The notes: generated by a model not told the origin, from the sequence alone. DNA of 64,000 nucleotides from Bacteroidota bacterium (GCA_016720655.1 JADKKE010000032.1:744001-808000); one strand, 5' to 3'; counted from the stretch's first letter, positions 15,924 to 25,649 are shown. Translations and numbers: made by a program.

Positions 15924-16865
15924 ATGAACATTATTGAAATTGAAAATGTCACGAAGCGGTATGCAAATCATGTTGCACTTCGTGACGTGACTTTGCACAT
16001 TCCCCAACAAAGTGTATTTGGATTACTTGGTCCGAATGGAGCAGGCAAAACTTCGCTGATCCGAATTATCACACAAATCACAGCTCCGGATGCCGGGAGA
16101 ATTTTATTCAACGGACAAGCTCTCAACGAAGGACACATAGCACACATGGGTTACTTGCCTGAAGAACGTGGTTTGTACAAAAAGATGGAGGTTGGTGAAC
16201 AAGCTTTGTATCTCGCCCAACTGAAAGGCTTGTCCAGGGCAGACGCCATGCGAAAATTAAAATACTGGTTTGAGAAATTTGAAATCCAGACCTGGTGGAA
16301 AAAGAAAGTCGAAGAATTGTCGAAAGGGATGGCACAAAAAGTTCAATTTATAACAACCATTTTGCATGATCCGACTTTTCTGATTCTCGATGAGCCATTT
16401 ACAGGATTTGACCCCATCAATGCGGAGCTCATCAAGAACGAACTTCTTGAACTCAAAGAGAAAGGTGTTACAATTGTACTTTCTACACATCGGATGGAAA
16501 GTGTGGAAGAGTTGTGCAGCCATATTGCCTTGATTAATAATGCTGAAGTAATACTCGAAGGAGCAGTTAAAGACATACGGAAATTATACAAATCCAATTC
16601 TTACGAAATCCAATACATTGGAAATAAAATAGCGTTTACCAATGCTCTATGGACAGGTTTTGAGCTGTTGGATCTCAAGGAAGAATCAGATCATCAGATC
16701 GCGAATATTCGAATGATCGGAGATCATTCCACAAATGAATTATTGCAATTGCTCATGCCTCATGTTCAGATTTTGGGGTTCAGGGAGATTATACCGGGGA
16801 TGAATGATATTTTCATTCAAAAGGTAGGTGAAGCAAGAAAACATGAAGAAAAGGTTTCCATTTAA
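15924..16865 (+). CDS. ABC transporter ATP-binding protein, NatA-like
   Basis: Nucleotide-binding subunit of an ABC-2 type exporter. The 313-residue product has Walker A LLGPNGAGKTS (about 34-44), the signature LSKGMAQKVQ, Walker B FLILDEPFTGFDP and the H-loop STHRMES, then a C-terminal extension of about 90 residues typical of NatA/YhaQ-like proteins (DUF4162). The permease gene follows 51 bases downstream. In Bacillus the related NatAB exports Na+, but the substrate here cannot be inferred from sequence. Confidence 0.9.
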   Translation: MNIIEIENVTKRYANHVALRDVTLHIPQQSVFGLLGPNGAGKTSLIRIITQITAPDAGRILFNGQALNEGHIAHMGYLPEERGLYKKMEVGEQALYLAQLKGLSRADAMRKLKYWFEKFEIQTWWKKKVEELSKGMAQKVQFITTILHDPTFLILDEPFTGFDPINAELIKNELLELKEKGVTIVLSTHRMESVEELCSHIALINNAEVILEGAVKDIRKLYKSNSYEIQYIGNKIAFTNALWTGFELLDLKEESDHQIANIRMIGDHSTNELLQLLMPHVQILGFREIIPGMNDIFIQKVGEARKHEEKVSI

Positions 16866-16916
16866 TCCCTGTCCATTTTCAAGCGATTCCTCGAATTATT
16901 AAACTGTCGTCATTCT

Positions 16917-18248
16917 ATGAATAAAATACTTCTTGTTATCCGGCGTGAATACCTCACGCGTGTCCGTAAAAAGTCCTTCCTGCTCATGACTATATTAGGT
17001 CCTTTGCTGATGGGTGGAATTTTTGTCGCGGCTTTCATGCTTGACAGAGTAGATACCGAAGTGAAAACAATTGCTGTGATTGATGATTCTCATTTGTTTG
17101 ATGGAAAATTTAAAGACAGTGATCGCTTGCATTTTATTTACTCCAAAGATCCTGTAGATAGTTTGCGTGGCAGAAGCAAAGCTCAAGGACTGTTTGGAGT
17201 TCTTTACATTCCGGCTACTCCGAATATTTCACTTCTTGAAAAAGCGATTACATTCTACTCTGAATCTCAGCCCGGACTTGATGTGATCTCGAAAATCAAA
17301 TTTACTATCGAGAAAGAAATCAACACACAAAAATATGTAGAAGCAGGAATCGATGAAGAAAAATTGAAATCAATACGTACTGATGTTGACATCCGTACCC
17401 GGGATATGAAGAATAAGGAAACCAGCACTCCGCTAACTTCCTACTTGGGATTTGCCGGTGGCCTTCTGATATATCTTTTTATTTTTATTTATGGAGCTAT
17501 GGTGATGCGTGGTGTGATGGAAGAGAAAACCAGCAGAATTGTGGAAGTGATCATTTCTTCTGTAAAGCCATTTCAGTTGATGATGGGAAAAATTGTAGGC
17601 GTTGCCTTGGTTGGTCTTACACAATTTTTATTGTGGGTTGTACTCAGCTCGATCGTTTATACAGGTGTGACTTCTGTGATGCTGAATGGAAAGTCAGAGA
17701 AAGAAAAAATTGAAACAATGATGAAAGTGCAGCCGGGGATGCAAAGCAATCAAGCCCTGCAACAGCAATTTATGCAGGAAAATGGAGAGGCCGGTACTAA
17801 AGTTACCGATATGCTGTCTTCTATAAATTTCCCTCTGCTCATTGCAATGTTTATCTTTTATTTTCTTGCAGGATACCTTCTGTACAGCGCACTTTTTGCT
17901 GCTATAGGAGCTGCTGTTGATTCTGAAACGGATACGCAGCAATTCATGTTGCCGGTAACAATTCCTCTCATCATCGCTTACGTTGCTGCGATAAATGTGA
18001 TTAACAATCCGCAGGGAAATGTAGCTTTTTGGTTTTCGATCATTCCTTTCACTTCCCCCATTGTGATGATGGTTAGAATTCCTTTTGGTGTACCAGCTTA
18101 TCAGATTATTTTATCCATGGTGTTACTGATACTTGGGTTTATTTTTACCACCTGGCTGGCCGGAAAAATTTACAGGACAGGTATTCTCATGTATGGTAAA
18201 AAGGTTTCGTACCGTGAAATGTGGAAGTGGCTGAGGTATCATAACTAA
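16917..18248 (+). CDS. ABC-2 type permease, NatB/YhaP-like
   Basis: Membrane subunit that pairs with the preceding ATPase. The 443 residues begin MNKILLVIRREYLTRVRKKSF, the usual cytoplasmic entry helix of ABC-2 permeases, then a first membrane helix (about 22-43), a large extracytoplasmic domain to about residue 175, and five further helices with the conserved GAMVMRGVMEEKTSRIVEVIISSVKPFQLMMGK segment in two parts around residues 198-225. Substrate unknown; Na+ or small-molecule export are the usual proposals. Confidence 0.88.
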   Translation: MNKILLVIRREYLTRVRKKSFLLMTILGPLLMGGIFVAAFMLDRVDTEVKTIAVIDDSHLFDGKFKDSDRLHFIYSKDPVDSLRGRSKAQGLFGVLYIPATPNISLLEKAITFYSESQPGLDVISKIKFTIEKEINTQKYVEAGIDEEKLKSIRTDVDIRTRDMKNKETSTPLTSYLGFAGGLLIYLFIFIYGAMVMRGVMEEKTSRIVEVIISSVKPFQLMMGKIVGVALVGLTQFLLWVVLSSIVYTGVTSVMLNGKSEKEKIETMMKVQPGMQSNQALQQQFMQENGEAGTKVTDMLSSINFPLLIAMFIFYFLAGYLLYSALFAAIGAAVDSETDTQQFMLPVTIPLIIAYVAAINVINNPQGNVAFWFSIIPFTSPIVMMVRIPFGVPAYQIILSMVLLILGFIFTTWLAGKIYRTGILMYGKKVSYREMWKWLRYHN

Positions 18249-18343
18249 TGGAAGATTTCAGGATGAAATTTTTTCATATATTTTAAAAGAACACGATTCA
18301 CTGAACTAGATTTCCTTGATTGGAGTGAAGAAATAGATTCACC

Positions 18344-19285
18344 ATGAAGCATGCGATCCTGGATCTTGGTACCAATACATTTCACTTGTTGATCGTAGAG
18401 GCCAACAGTGATTATACATACACTGTTCTCCATGAATCAAAAAGTGTTGTTAAGCTTGGAGAGGGAGCGATTGAAAGGAATTTTATAGAGAAAGTTCCAT
18501 TTCAAAGAGGAGTTAAGGCGGTGGTAAATTTTGCCAGGCAAATCCGGAATTTTTCCGTGAATCATATTCATGCGTTTGCAACGTCTGCGGTACGGGGAGC
18601 CTCCAATGGTTCGGAATTTGTTGAGGAAGTATTCGCAAAAACAGGCATAAAAATTTCGGTGATCAAAGGAGAACAGGAAGCTGAATTAATATACTTTGGA
18701 ATCCGGCAATGTGTCGAATTGTCTCCTCATCCTGTATTGATGATGGATATTGGTGGGGGAAGTGTTGAATTTATTATTGGTTCCAATGAAAAAATATTCT
18801 GGAAAGGGAGTTACAATATCGGAGTTGCCCGTTTATTGGAACATTTCTCTCCCTCGGATCCGATCAGCAATTCTCAAATAAGTGAAATTGAAAAATTTTT
18901 GGAATTTCAACTGCAAAGTCTTTCGAAAGCCATACAGGATTTTCCGGTACAATGTATTATTGGTTCTTCAGGATCCTTTGAGTCTTATGCTGAAATGATT
19001 GCACCTTCCCGGGATTCCAGGCCTGACAAGCATAAATCTTGCACGTATGAATTTCAACTGAATGATTATTTCAATCTGCATGAAAGTCTGATTCGCTCCA
19101 CACGAAAAGAGCGTAAGCAAATGAAAGGACTGCTCAAGATGAGAGTAGATATGATTGTCCTTGCAAGTATCATTACCAATTTGGTTCTCCAGAAGTATTC
19201 CATCTCCCAAATGAAATTGTCAGAGTACTCCTTGAAAGAAGGTGCTCTTTGGAAATGTCTGAGGCAAGAAGGTGTTTTAGCCTAA
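18344..19285 (+). CDS. Ppx/GppA family phosphatase
   Basis: Exopolyphosphatase/pppGpp phosphohydrolase family of the actin-like ATPase fold; acts on polyphosphate or pppGpp in the cytosol. The 313-residue product shows phosphate-1 loop DLGTNTFHLL (7-16), the catalytic region TSAVRGASNG, IKGEQEAELIYFG, and the phosphate-2 loop DIGGGSVEFI. It corresponds to the short two-domain form without the C-terminal HD-like domain of long Ppx. No polyphosphate kinase gene is adjacent, so the physiological substrate is open. Confidence 0.88.
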   Translation: MKHAILDLGTNTFHLLIVEANSDYTYTVLHESKSVVKLGEGAIERNFIEKVPFQRGVKAVVNFARQIRNFSVNHIHAFATSAVRGASNGSEFVEEVFAKTGIKISVIKGEQEAELIYFGIRQCVELSPHPVLMMDIGGGSVEFIIGSNEKIFWKGSYNIGVARLLEHFSPSDPISNSQISEIEKFLEFQLQSLSKAIQDFPVQCIIGSSGSFESYAEMIAPSRDSRPDKHKSCTYEFQLNDYFNLHESLIRSTRKERKQMKGLLKMRVDMIVLASIITNLVLQKYSISQMKLSEYSLKEGALWKCLRQEGVLA

Positions 19286-19423
19286 GCCCGGCACATCCAG
19301 GCAAATGCAACCAAGCTCAGGATGATTTCTCCCGATTAAAACTACTATCCTTCACAAGCGTATCCTTCTGAATCCTCCTGATTTTGTACTTTCGCCCTTC
19401 GAATCCTGAAAACTGATCCAGCT

Positions 19424-20574
19424 ATGCCGCGAATTTTGATTATTGACGATGAAAAAGCAATCCGGAATACCTTGCGGGATATTTTGCAGTACGAGAAATT
19501 TGAAGTTGATGAAGCTGCTGATGGATTGGAAGGATTAAAAAAAGCCGAGGCAGGGAATTTCGATTTGGTTTTGTGTGATATTAAAATGCCGAAAATGGAT
19601 GGTATTGAAGTACTCAGCAAATTGCAGGAAATGAATCCGGATTTGCCGGTCGTTATGATTTCAGGACACGGAACAATTGAAACCGCGGTTGAAGCGATTA
19701 AAAAAGGAGCTTATGATTACATCGCCAAACCACCGGACTTAAATCGTTTGTTGGTGACAGTAAGAAATGCAATGGACCGTTCATCACTGATTACTGAAAC
19801 CAAGTCACTCAAACGCAAGGTTTTTAAAACCCGGGAAATGATTGGGAAGTCGGCATCAATTGATCAGATCAGAACCATGATCGAAAGGGTTGCTCCAACA
19901 GATGCACGTGTATTGATAACAGGAGGAAATGGGACAGGGAAGGAACTGGTGGCTCGCTGGATTCACGAGAAAAGCCAGAGAGCGTCAGGATCGCTTGTTG
20001 AGGTGAATTGTGCTGCAATTCCTTCCGAGTTGATTGAGAGTGAGTTGTTCGGCCATGAAAAAGGTGCGTTTACATCTGCCATCAAGCAGCGGATCGGAAA
20101 ATTTGAGCAGGCGGATCATGGAACTTTGTTCCTTGATGAAATCGGGGACATGAGTCTTTCTGCTCAGGCAAAAGTACTTCGTGCATTGCAGGAAAATAAA
20201 ATTACCAGAGTAGGAGGAGAGAAGGAAATTCAGGTTTCGCCACGGGTTCTTGCGGCGACGAATAAAGATCTCAAAGCGGAAATTGAAAAGGGAAATTTCA
20301 GAGAAGATTTATACCATCGCCTTAGTGTCATTGTAATTCATGTTCCATCTCTTGTTGAGCGCAAAGATGATATTCCTATTCTTGCAGAACATTTTGTGAA
20401 GGAGATTTGCGAAGATTATGGAATGCCGCTCAAAGCATTTTCTGCGGATGCATTGCAGGCACTTCAGGGAAAACCCTGGACCGGGAATATACGTGAATTG
20501 CGAAATGTGATTGAACGACTGGTGATTTTGTCGGATAAAAAATTACAGAAAAGGAAGTAAATACCTTTGCCTAA
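19424..20574 (+). CDS. NtrC-family sigma-54 response regulator without DNA-binding domain, C terminus probably frame-shifted
   Basis: Two-component response regulator with a receiver domain (1-120; DDE at 8-10, phospho-acceptor Asp in LCDIKMPKMDG, switch Thr/Ser and KP in YIAKPP) and a sigma-54 AAA+ domain with Walker A GGNGTGKE, the sigma-54 contact GAFTSA, LFLDEIGDM and the R-finger/sensor WTGNIRELRNVIERL. It would activate RpoN-dependent transcription after phosphorylation. As given the frame stops at 20560 in LSDKKLQKRK; one more A in the A6 run at 20537-20542 gives DKKITEKEVNTFA ending at 20574, which resembles the family. Either way there is no Fis-type helix-turn-helix. No sensor kinase is adjacent. 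Confidence 0.88.
20562..20569 (+). promoter_or_regulatory. -7 element of the YD-repeat-like gene
   Basis: TACCTTTG is an exact TAnnTTTG match 28 bases before the ATG at 20598; no -33 TTTG at the right distance. Confidence 0.4.
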
Positions 20575-20597
20575 TCAAAATTATAATACCTGAATTT

Positions 20598-21509
20598 ATG
20601 TCAGCACAAATTAAAACCGTACGTCGTTTCACCCAGCGGTATAAAAATTACAGCTTTTCGGAGTTAATGAATAAAGCGGATGAAGAATTCCTCGAACTGG
20701 TTGTTGAAATGGACAGCACTGGAAATATTCTTATGGAGTCTAAGTTCGACAATGAAGGTGAATTGGAAGAACGCAATTCATATACCTATTCTGCCCTGGG
20801 AAAACTAGAGGAGCATGTTCTGCTCTATGCGATTGACGACGTCACTGAACGACGCGCATTGAAGAGAAATGAAAAAGGGCACTTGCTAGAGGAAATAAAA
20901 TATTATGGGGATGATGCGGGTGAGAAAATTGAATATTCGTATGATGGGAAAGAAAATATTTCAGAGATAAAACGGTTTGATGAGGAGGGGGATTTCGATT
21001 CCAAAGAAGAGATGAAGTACGACGAATCCGGCAGCCTGATTGAAAGAATACGTACCGATAAAAATGGTGTGGTTATCGAACGTCTTACATTTTTACAAAA
21101 TTCTGATTCAAATGAGATTGAAGAATTGGAATTTCATCCTGACGGAAAAGTAAAAAGTAAAACAGTAGTCAGGCTCAATGAAAAAGGGAAAGAAGTATCA
21201 TCTGTGCAAACCACGCCGGATGGTAAACTCATAGCCGCAATTACAACGGCTTATGACGAGAGAGGAAATGTACTTGAGCGTCACTACAAGGATTTTTATT
21301 CCAAGTCCATGCGATACACGTATGATGAACAGGACAGGATGCTCACTCAGGAGTTGTTTGACGGGAGTGGAATGTTGTTAAAGAAAAATATTTACGAATA
21401 CGACGAGGCCGGCAATATCATCACCGAGCAAACATTCGAAATAGATACATCCCGTGGAGGCCGTGATAAGCATTTCGGAACGAGGTATGAGTATGAGTTT
21501 TATGGATGA
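20598..21509 (+). CDS. Cytoplasmic protein with YD/RHS-like repeats, function unknown
   Basis: The 303-residue, very acidic product has no signal peptide or membrane segment. From about residue 40 it consists of imperfect repeats of 20-25 residues with the pattern Y(x)YDExGNxxExxxxDxxG, for example EYSYDGKENISEIKRFDEEG, MRYTYDEQDRMLTQELFDGSG and YEYDEAGNIITEQTF, which resemble the YD (RHS) repeat beta-strands. Unlike classical RHS proteins it is short, lacks a core hyperconserved region and any toxin domain. A solenoid or sheet scaffold is the likely fold. It follows the response regulator by 38 bases but has its own -7 element. Confidence 0.78.
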   Translation: MSAQIKTVRRFTQRYKNYSFSELMNKADEEFLELVVEMDSTGNILMESKFDNEGELEERNSYTYSALGKLEEHVLLYAIDDVTERRALKRNEKGHLLEEIKYYGDDAGEKIEYSYDGKENISEIKRFDEEGDFDSKEEMKYDESGSLIERIRTDKNGVVIERLTFLQNSDSNEIEELEFHPDGKVKSKTVVRLNEKGKEVSSVQTTPDGKLIAAITTAYDERGNVLERHYKDFYSKSMRYTYDEQDRMLTQELFDGSGMLLKKNIYEYDEAGNIITEQTFEIDTSRGGRDKHFGTRYEYEFYG

Positions 21510-21536
21510 GCAGATGGTTGAGATTTGGGTTATATT

Positions 21537-21742
21537 GGTATTAAGTATTAAGTATTAGGTATTAGGTAAGGGCGTTCTTTATTTCATACTTCATACTTCA
21601 TACTTCATACTTTTTTACTTTTTACTTTTTACCTTATACCTTATACCTTTTACCTTATACCTTATACCTTATACCTTATACCTTATACCTTATACCTTAT
21701 ACCTTATACCTTATACCTTATACCTTATACCTTATACCTTTT
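21537..21742. repeat. Heptanucleotide tandem repeat array between the YD-like gene and alaS
   Basis: Four consecutive blocks share a seven-base period: GGTATTA/AGTATTA (four units, 21537-21564), TTCATAC (four units, 21583-21610), TTTTTAC (three units, 21612-21632) and ACCTTAT (sixteen units from 21631 to 21742, fourteen perfect and two reading ACCTTTT). The first block is close to the reverse complement of the last (TAATACC versus TTATACC), so the region can fold back on itself. The array ends one base before the alaS stop codon and so lies in the convergent 3' regions of both neighbours. Copy number is likely to vary. Confidence 0.92.
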
Positions 21743-21743
21743 C

Positions 21744-24356
21744 TCACTTCAATCCCAATACAAGACTTCTTCCTTTTTCAAGTGCTTTTTCAATTCCATT
21801 CGGATTTTTTCCTCCTGCAGTAGCATAAAAAGGCTGACCGCCACCGCCACCTTGGATCTCTTTACTCAATTCGCTGATGATAGTCTTTGCATTCAGGTTT
21901 TTATCTTTGATCAGGGTTTCACTGATGATCAATGATAAATGTGCCTTCCCATCGATTTCCGCGCCGGCAAGAAAGAATAGATTATCTATTTGATTTTTTA
22001 ATTCGAAAGAAATATTCTTGATAGAATCTGCTGTCGGTAAATCAAGTTTGTCGACGATCACATTAATTCCATTCACTTCTTTAACACGGGAAATTAAATC
22101 GTTTTTTATTCCCTGAGCCTTTTTGGAAATGATCTGATTTATATTTTCCTGGAGTGCAACATTTTCTTCTAAAATCTGCCTGATTCGATCGCTCAGATCC
22201 TTCGGATTTTTCAAGAGTTCATTTAATTCTTTCAGCTTATCTTCTTGTTGTTTGAAGTAAGCATCTGCTTTGTCTGCAGTGATGGCTTCGATTCGTCGCA
22301 CGCCGGCAGCAACAGCTCCTTCAGAAACGATTTTGAACAATCCGATTTGACCGGTTGAAGGCACATGCGTTCCCCCGCAAAGTTCTCGGGAATATGTTGG
22401 ATCAAAAGTTATTACACGAACTGTTTCACCATATTTTTCACCAAACAATGCAGTAGCTCCCATTTCCAATGCTTTTTGGACAGGAACATTTCTTTGTTCA
22501 TCGAGTTGAATGTTTTCACGAATCTTTTCGTTTACCATCTTTTCAATTCGGGCAATTTCTTCGTCCGTTACCTTACTAAAATGAGAAAAGTCGAACCGCG
22601 TATGCTCTGCATTTACGAGTGAGCCTTTTTGGTTGACATGTTCTCCCAATACTTTTTTTAATGCGGAATGCATCAGGTGTGTGGCAGAGTGATTGTTGGT
22701 GATCATTCTTCGGTTTTCGTGGTTGATCCCAGCATTAAATTTTGCAAGCAAATCTTCCGGCAGCTTATCACAAAAATGAATGATTAAATTATTTTCTTTC
22801 TGCGTATCCGTGATGATGACACGTTCATTGGCAGAAACTAAAGTTCCTGTGTCACCAACCTGTCCGCCACTCTCTGCATAAAATGGAGTCTTATTCAGAA
22901 CGAGCTGGAACTGTTCCTTTGTTTTGGATTTTACTTTGCGGTATCGAAGGATTACGCAATCACATTCAAATTCATCATAGCCGACAAATTCCACATCACT
23001 TTCTTCCCGGAGCAAAACCCAGTCATCCGTATCCATACTTGCCGCGGCTCTGGATCTTTCTTTTTGCTTTTCAAGATTTTTCGAAAAGCCATCCATGTCT
23101 ACATCTATTCCTTTTTCCCTCGCCATCAATTGAGTCAGATCAATCGGGAAACCAAAGGTGTCATACAATTCAAAAGCAAATTCTCCACTTATATTTTTGC
23201 TTTTGTTTTCTTCGAATTTTCGGATGCCGGTGTCCAGTGTGCGTAAAAATCCCTGTTCTTCCTCCTGAACTACCCGCTGAATAAAATCCTGTTGCGATTT
23301 TACTTCCGGAAAAATATCTTTAAATTGTTCAGCCAGAAGCGGGACAAGTTTATTCAGGAAAGGTTCCTTAAAATTCAGGAAAGTAAAAGCATAGCGTACA
23401 GCCCTGCGAAGAATTCGGCGAATTACATAACCGGCTTTGTTATTACTTGGCAATTGTCCGTCACCGATTGCAAAAGTGATCGCGCGGATGTGATCAACCA
23501 TTACGCGCATCGCGATGTCTGTTTTTTCATCTGCACCGTACTTTATGCCGGCACGGGCAGCTATGAACTGAATCATTGGTTGGAATACATCGGTATCGTA
23601 ATTGGAAGTTTTGCCTTGCAATGCCATGCAGAGGCGTTCAAATCCCATTCCTGTATCCACATGTTGAGCAGGAAGAACTTCCAGGCTGGAATCTGCTTTT
23701 CTGTTGAACTCCATGAATACATTGTTCCAGATTTCAATCACCTGAGGATGGCTGGCATTGACCAGATTTTTTCCGTCAACTTTTTTTCGTTCTTCTTCTG
23801 AACGCAAGTCTACATGAATTTCAGTACAAGGACCACAGGGACCCTGATCACCCATTTCCCAGAAATTATCTTTCTTGTTTCCTTTGAGGATTCGATCTTC
23901 AGCAATCAGCGCTTTCCAGCAGTCGTAACTTTCCTGATCGAAAGAAAGTTTTTCCTTTGGATCACCTTCAAATACGGTAACGTATAATCTGTCTTTAGGA
24001 AGTTTGTAAATTTCTGTAAGCAATTCCCAGCTCCATGCAATTGCTTCCTTTTTGAAATAATCACCAAAGGACCAATTTCCCAGCATTTCAAACATGGTAT
24101 GGTGGTAGGTATCTATTCCAACTTCTTCGAGATCATTGTGTTTTCCGGAAACGCGAAGGCATTTTTGAGTATTCGCAATACGTTTGTACTTTACAGGACT
24201 ATTGCCGAGGAAGATATCTTTGAACTGGTTCATTCCGGCATTGGTGAACATCAAAGTAGGATCGTTCTTCACCACCATCGGTGCTGATGGAACAATCTGA
24301 TGTTCTTTACTACGGAAAAATTCCAGAAATGCGATTCTGATCTCAGCGGAAGTCAT
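21744..24356 (-). CDS. alaS: Alanine--tRNA ligase
   Basis: Class II synthetase charging tRNA(Ala). The 870 residues include the aminoacylation domain starting MTSAEIRIAFLEFFRSKEHQ with FTNAGMNQFKDIFLG and MVDHIRAITFAIGDG, the editing domain with zinc-site motifs NNHSATHLMH and RELCGGTHV, and the C-terminal C-Ala/DHHA1 domain with GGGGGQPFYATAGG. Full length for the family. It is divergent from the LytM peptidase gene (93-base gap) and its stop codon abuts the heptamer array. Confidence 0.97.
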   Translation of the reverse strand: MTSAEIRIAFLEFFRSKEHQIVPSAPMVVKNDPTLMFTNAGMNQFKDIFLGNSPVKYKRIANTQKCLRVSGKHNDLEEVGIDTYHHTMFEMLGNWSFGDYFKKEAIAWSWELLTEIYKLPKDRLYVTVFEGDPKEKLSFDQESYDCWKALIAEDRILKGNKKDNFWEMGDQGPCGPCTEIHVDLRSEEERKKVDGKNLVNASHPQVIEIWNNVFMEFNRKADSSLEVLPAQHVDTGMGFERLCMALQGKTSNYDTDVFQPMIQFIAARAGIKYGADEKTDIAMRVMVDHIRAITFAIGDGQLPSNNKAGYVIRRILRRAVRYAFTFLNFKEPFLNKLVPLLAEQFKDIFPEVKSQQDFIQRVVQEEEQGFLRTLDTGIRKFEENKSKNISGEFAFELYDTFGFPIDLTQLMAREKGIDVDMDGFSKNLEKQKERSRAAASMDTDDWVLLREESDVEFVGYDEFECDCVILRYRKVKSKTKEQFQLVLNKTPFYAESGGQVGDTGTLVSANERVIITDTQKENNLIIHFCDKLPEDLLAKFNAGINHENRRMITNNHSATHLMHSALKKVLGEHVNQKGSLVNAEHTRFDFSHFSKVTDEEIARIEKMVNEKIRENIQLDEQRNVPVQKALEMGATALFGEKYGETVRVITFDPTYSRELCGGTHVPSTGQIGLFKIVSEGAVAAGVRRIEAITADKADAYFKQQEDKLKELNELLKNPKDLSDRIRQILEENVALQENINQIISKKAQGIKNDLISRVKEVNGINVIVDKLDLPTADSIKNISFELKNQIDNLFFLAGAEIDGKAHLSLIISETLIKDKNLNAKTIISELSKEIQGGGGGQPFYATAGGKNPNGIEKALEKGRSLVLGLK

Positions 24357-24365
24357 ATTCTATTT

Positions 24366-24397
24366 TTTGGGATAAATGCCTCAAGGGCGTATATTTG
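24366..24397 (+). promoter_or_regulatory. Promoter of the M23 peptidase gene
   Basis: TTTG at 24366-24369, a 20-base spacer and TATATTTG at 24390-24397: exact matches at both elements. It leaves a leader of about 50 bases to the ATG at 24450 and rules out the in-frame ATG at 24300. Confidence 0.65.
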
Positions 24398-24449
24398 CAA
24401 CAATTTTGAATCCTGCGAAGATAATCAGGAAACCTGTACCTGCGAAAAA

Positions 24450-25421
24450 ATGGCAAATGTAAAATACCATTTCAACACTCACAGCCTCAAGTATGAGCGC
24501 GTGGTTGTCACCTGGAGAAAGCGATTGCTTCGCGTTCTTGGTTGGCTGGCGACTGCTGTTGTATTCGGTGCATTCATCATGCTCTTCGCATATAATTTCT
24601 TTGACTCACCGAAGGAGAAGCGCTTGCGCAGGCAGTTGGATGAAACTACTTATCAGCTTGAATTGCTCAAACAAAGATCCGAACAGATTGATGCTGTTTT
24701 GGATGATATGCAGGAGCGGGACAATACCATTTACCGGGTCATCTTTGAAGCTGAACCTATTCCATCAACAATTCGCGAAGCAGGCTATGGCGGATTGGAC
24801 AGGTATCGGGCCTTACGCGATAATTACAATTCAGATCTAATTGTAGATGTCACAAAAAAAATTGATAAGCTTTCTAAACAACTGTATGTCCAATCCAAAT
24901 CCTACGACGAGGTTTGGGAATTGGTGAAGAATAAAGCGACCATGTTAGCATCCATTCCGGCTATACAGCCGGTTGCCAACAAGGATCTTACACGCGTAGC
25001 TTCAGGTTATGGAATGCGTGTGCATCCAATTTACAAGACAGTAAAATTGCATGCCGGAATGGATTTTACCGCACCGGTAGGTACTGAAATTCATTCCACA
25101 GGAAATGGAACAGTGACAAAGCTGGAGTACGATGGAAGAGGGTATGGGAACAATGTCATTATCAATCATGGCTACGGATATGAATCTCTTTACGGTCACA
25201 TGAGTCGGATTGTGGTTCGTCCCGGACAAAAGATAAGCAGGGGAGATTTAATTGGCTATGTTGGAAATTCAGGATCATCGACTGGACCGCATTTGCATTA
25301 TGAGGTGCGCAAGAACGGCAACCCTGTGAATCCCGTGAATTTCTATTACAGCGATCTGACACCTGAGGAATACGAAAAAATGCTTGAAATTTCTGCGAGA
25401 GCCGGACAATCGTTTGACTAG
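24450..25421 (+). CDS. M23 (LytM-type) peptidase, membrane anchored
   Basis: Zinc metallopeptidase or regulator acting on peptidoglycan cross-bridges. The 323-residue product has a cytoplasmic N terminus, one membrane helix (about 28-49), a coiled coil (about 55-90, KRLRRQLDETTYQLELLKQR) and a C-terminal LytM domain with the metal ligands in HAGMDFTAP (HxxxD) and HLHYEV (HxH) and the catalytic His in LYGHMS. All ligands are present, so it is probably an active endopeptidase rather than an EnvC-like activator. Start at 24450 is chosen from the promoter and the TM topology. Confidence 0.9.
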   Translation: MANVKYHFNTHSLKYERVVVTWRKRLLRVLGWLATAVVFGAFIMLFAYNFFDSPKEKRLRRQLDETTYQLELLKQRSEQIDAVLDDMQERDNTIYRVIFEAEPIPSTIREAGYGGLDRYRALRDNYNSDLIVDVTKKIDKLSKQLYVQSKSYDEVWELVKNKATMLASIPAIQPVANKDLTRVASGYGMRVHPIYKTVKLHAGMDFTAPVGTEIHSTGNGTVTKLEYDGRGYGNNVIINHGYGYESLYGHMSRIVVRPGQKISRGDLIGYVGNSGSSTGPHLHYEVRKNGNPVNPVNFYYSDLTPEEYEKMLEISARAGQSFD

Positions 25422-25649
25422 TCCGGTCAAGCCTGGATACTCAGATACAAGGCAAGGAAGGAATTTTGAGTAAATTGTATGGGAGATTTCCTGCCATTTA
25501 ACACTGTCACAATCAAACTGCTGAGGAATTTATGAATCCGGTATCCCTCGGTTTTCCCACCAACAAATGTTTATAACCCTGATTCTTGTGCTTCCTCATG
25601 TTTGATTAAATTGCTATATTCGTACACTACAGATCTATTTATAAAGACT

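Noticed and set aside
21537..21742. CRISPR array
   Set aside because: Units are seven bases, contiguous and without spacers.
23292..23801. 169-codon plus-strand frame inside alaS
   Set aside because: Antisense shadow of a fully conserved synthetase.
24300..24449. N-terminal extension of the M23 peptidase to 24300
   Set aside because: It would overlap alaS and contain the -33/-7 promoter; the TM topology fits the ATG at 24450.
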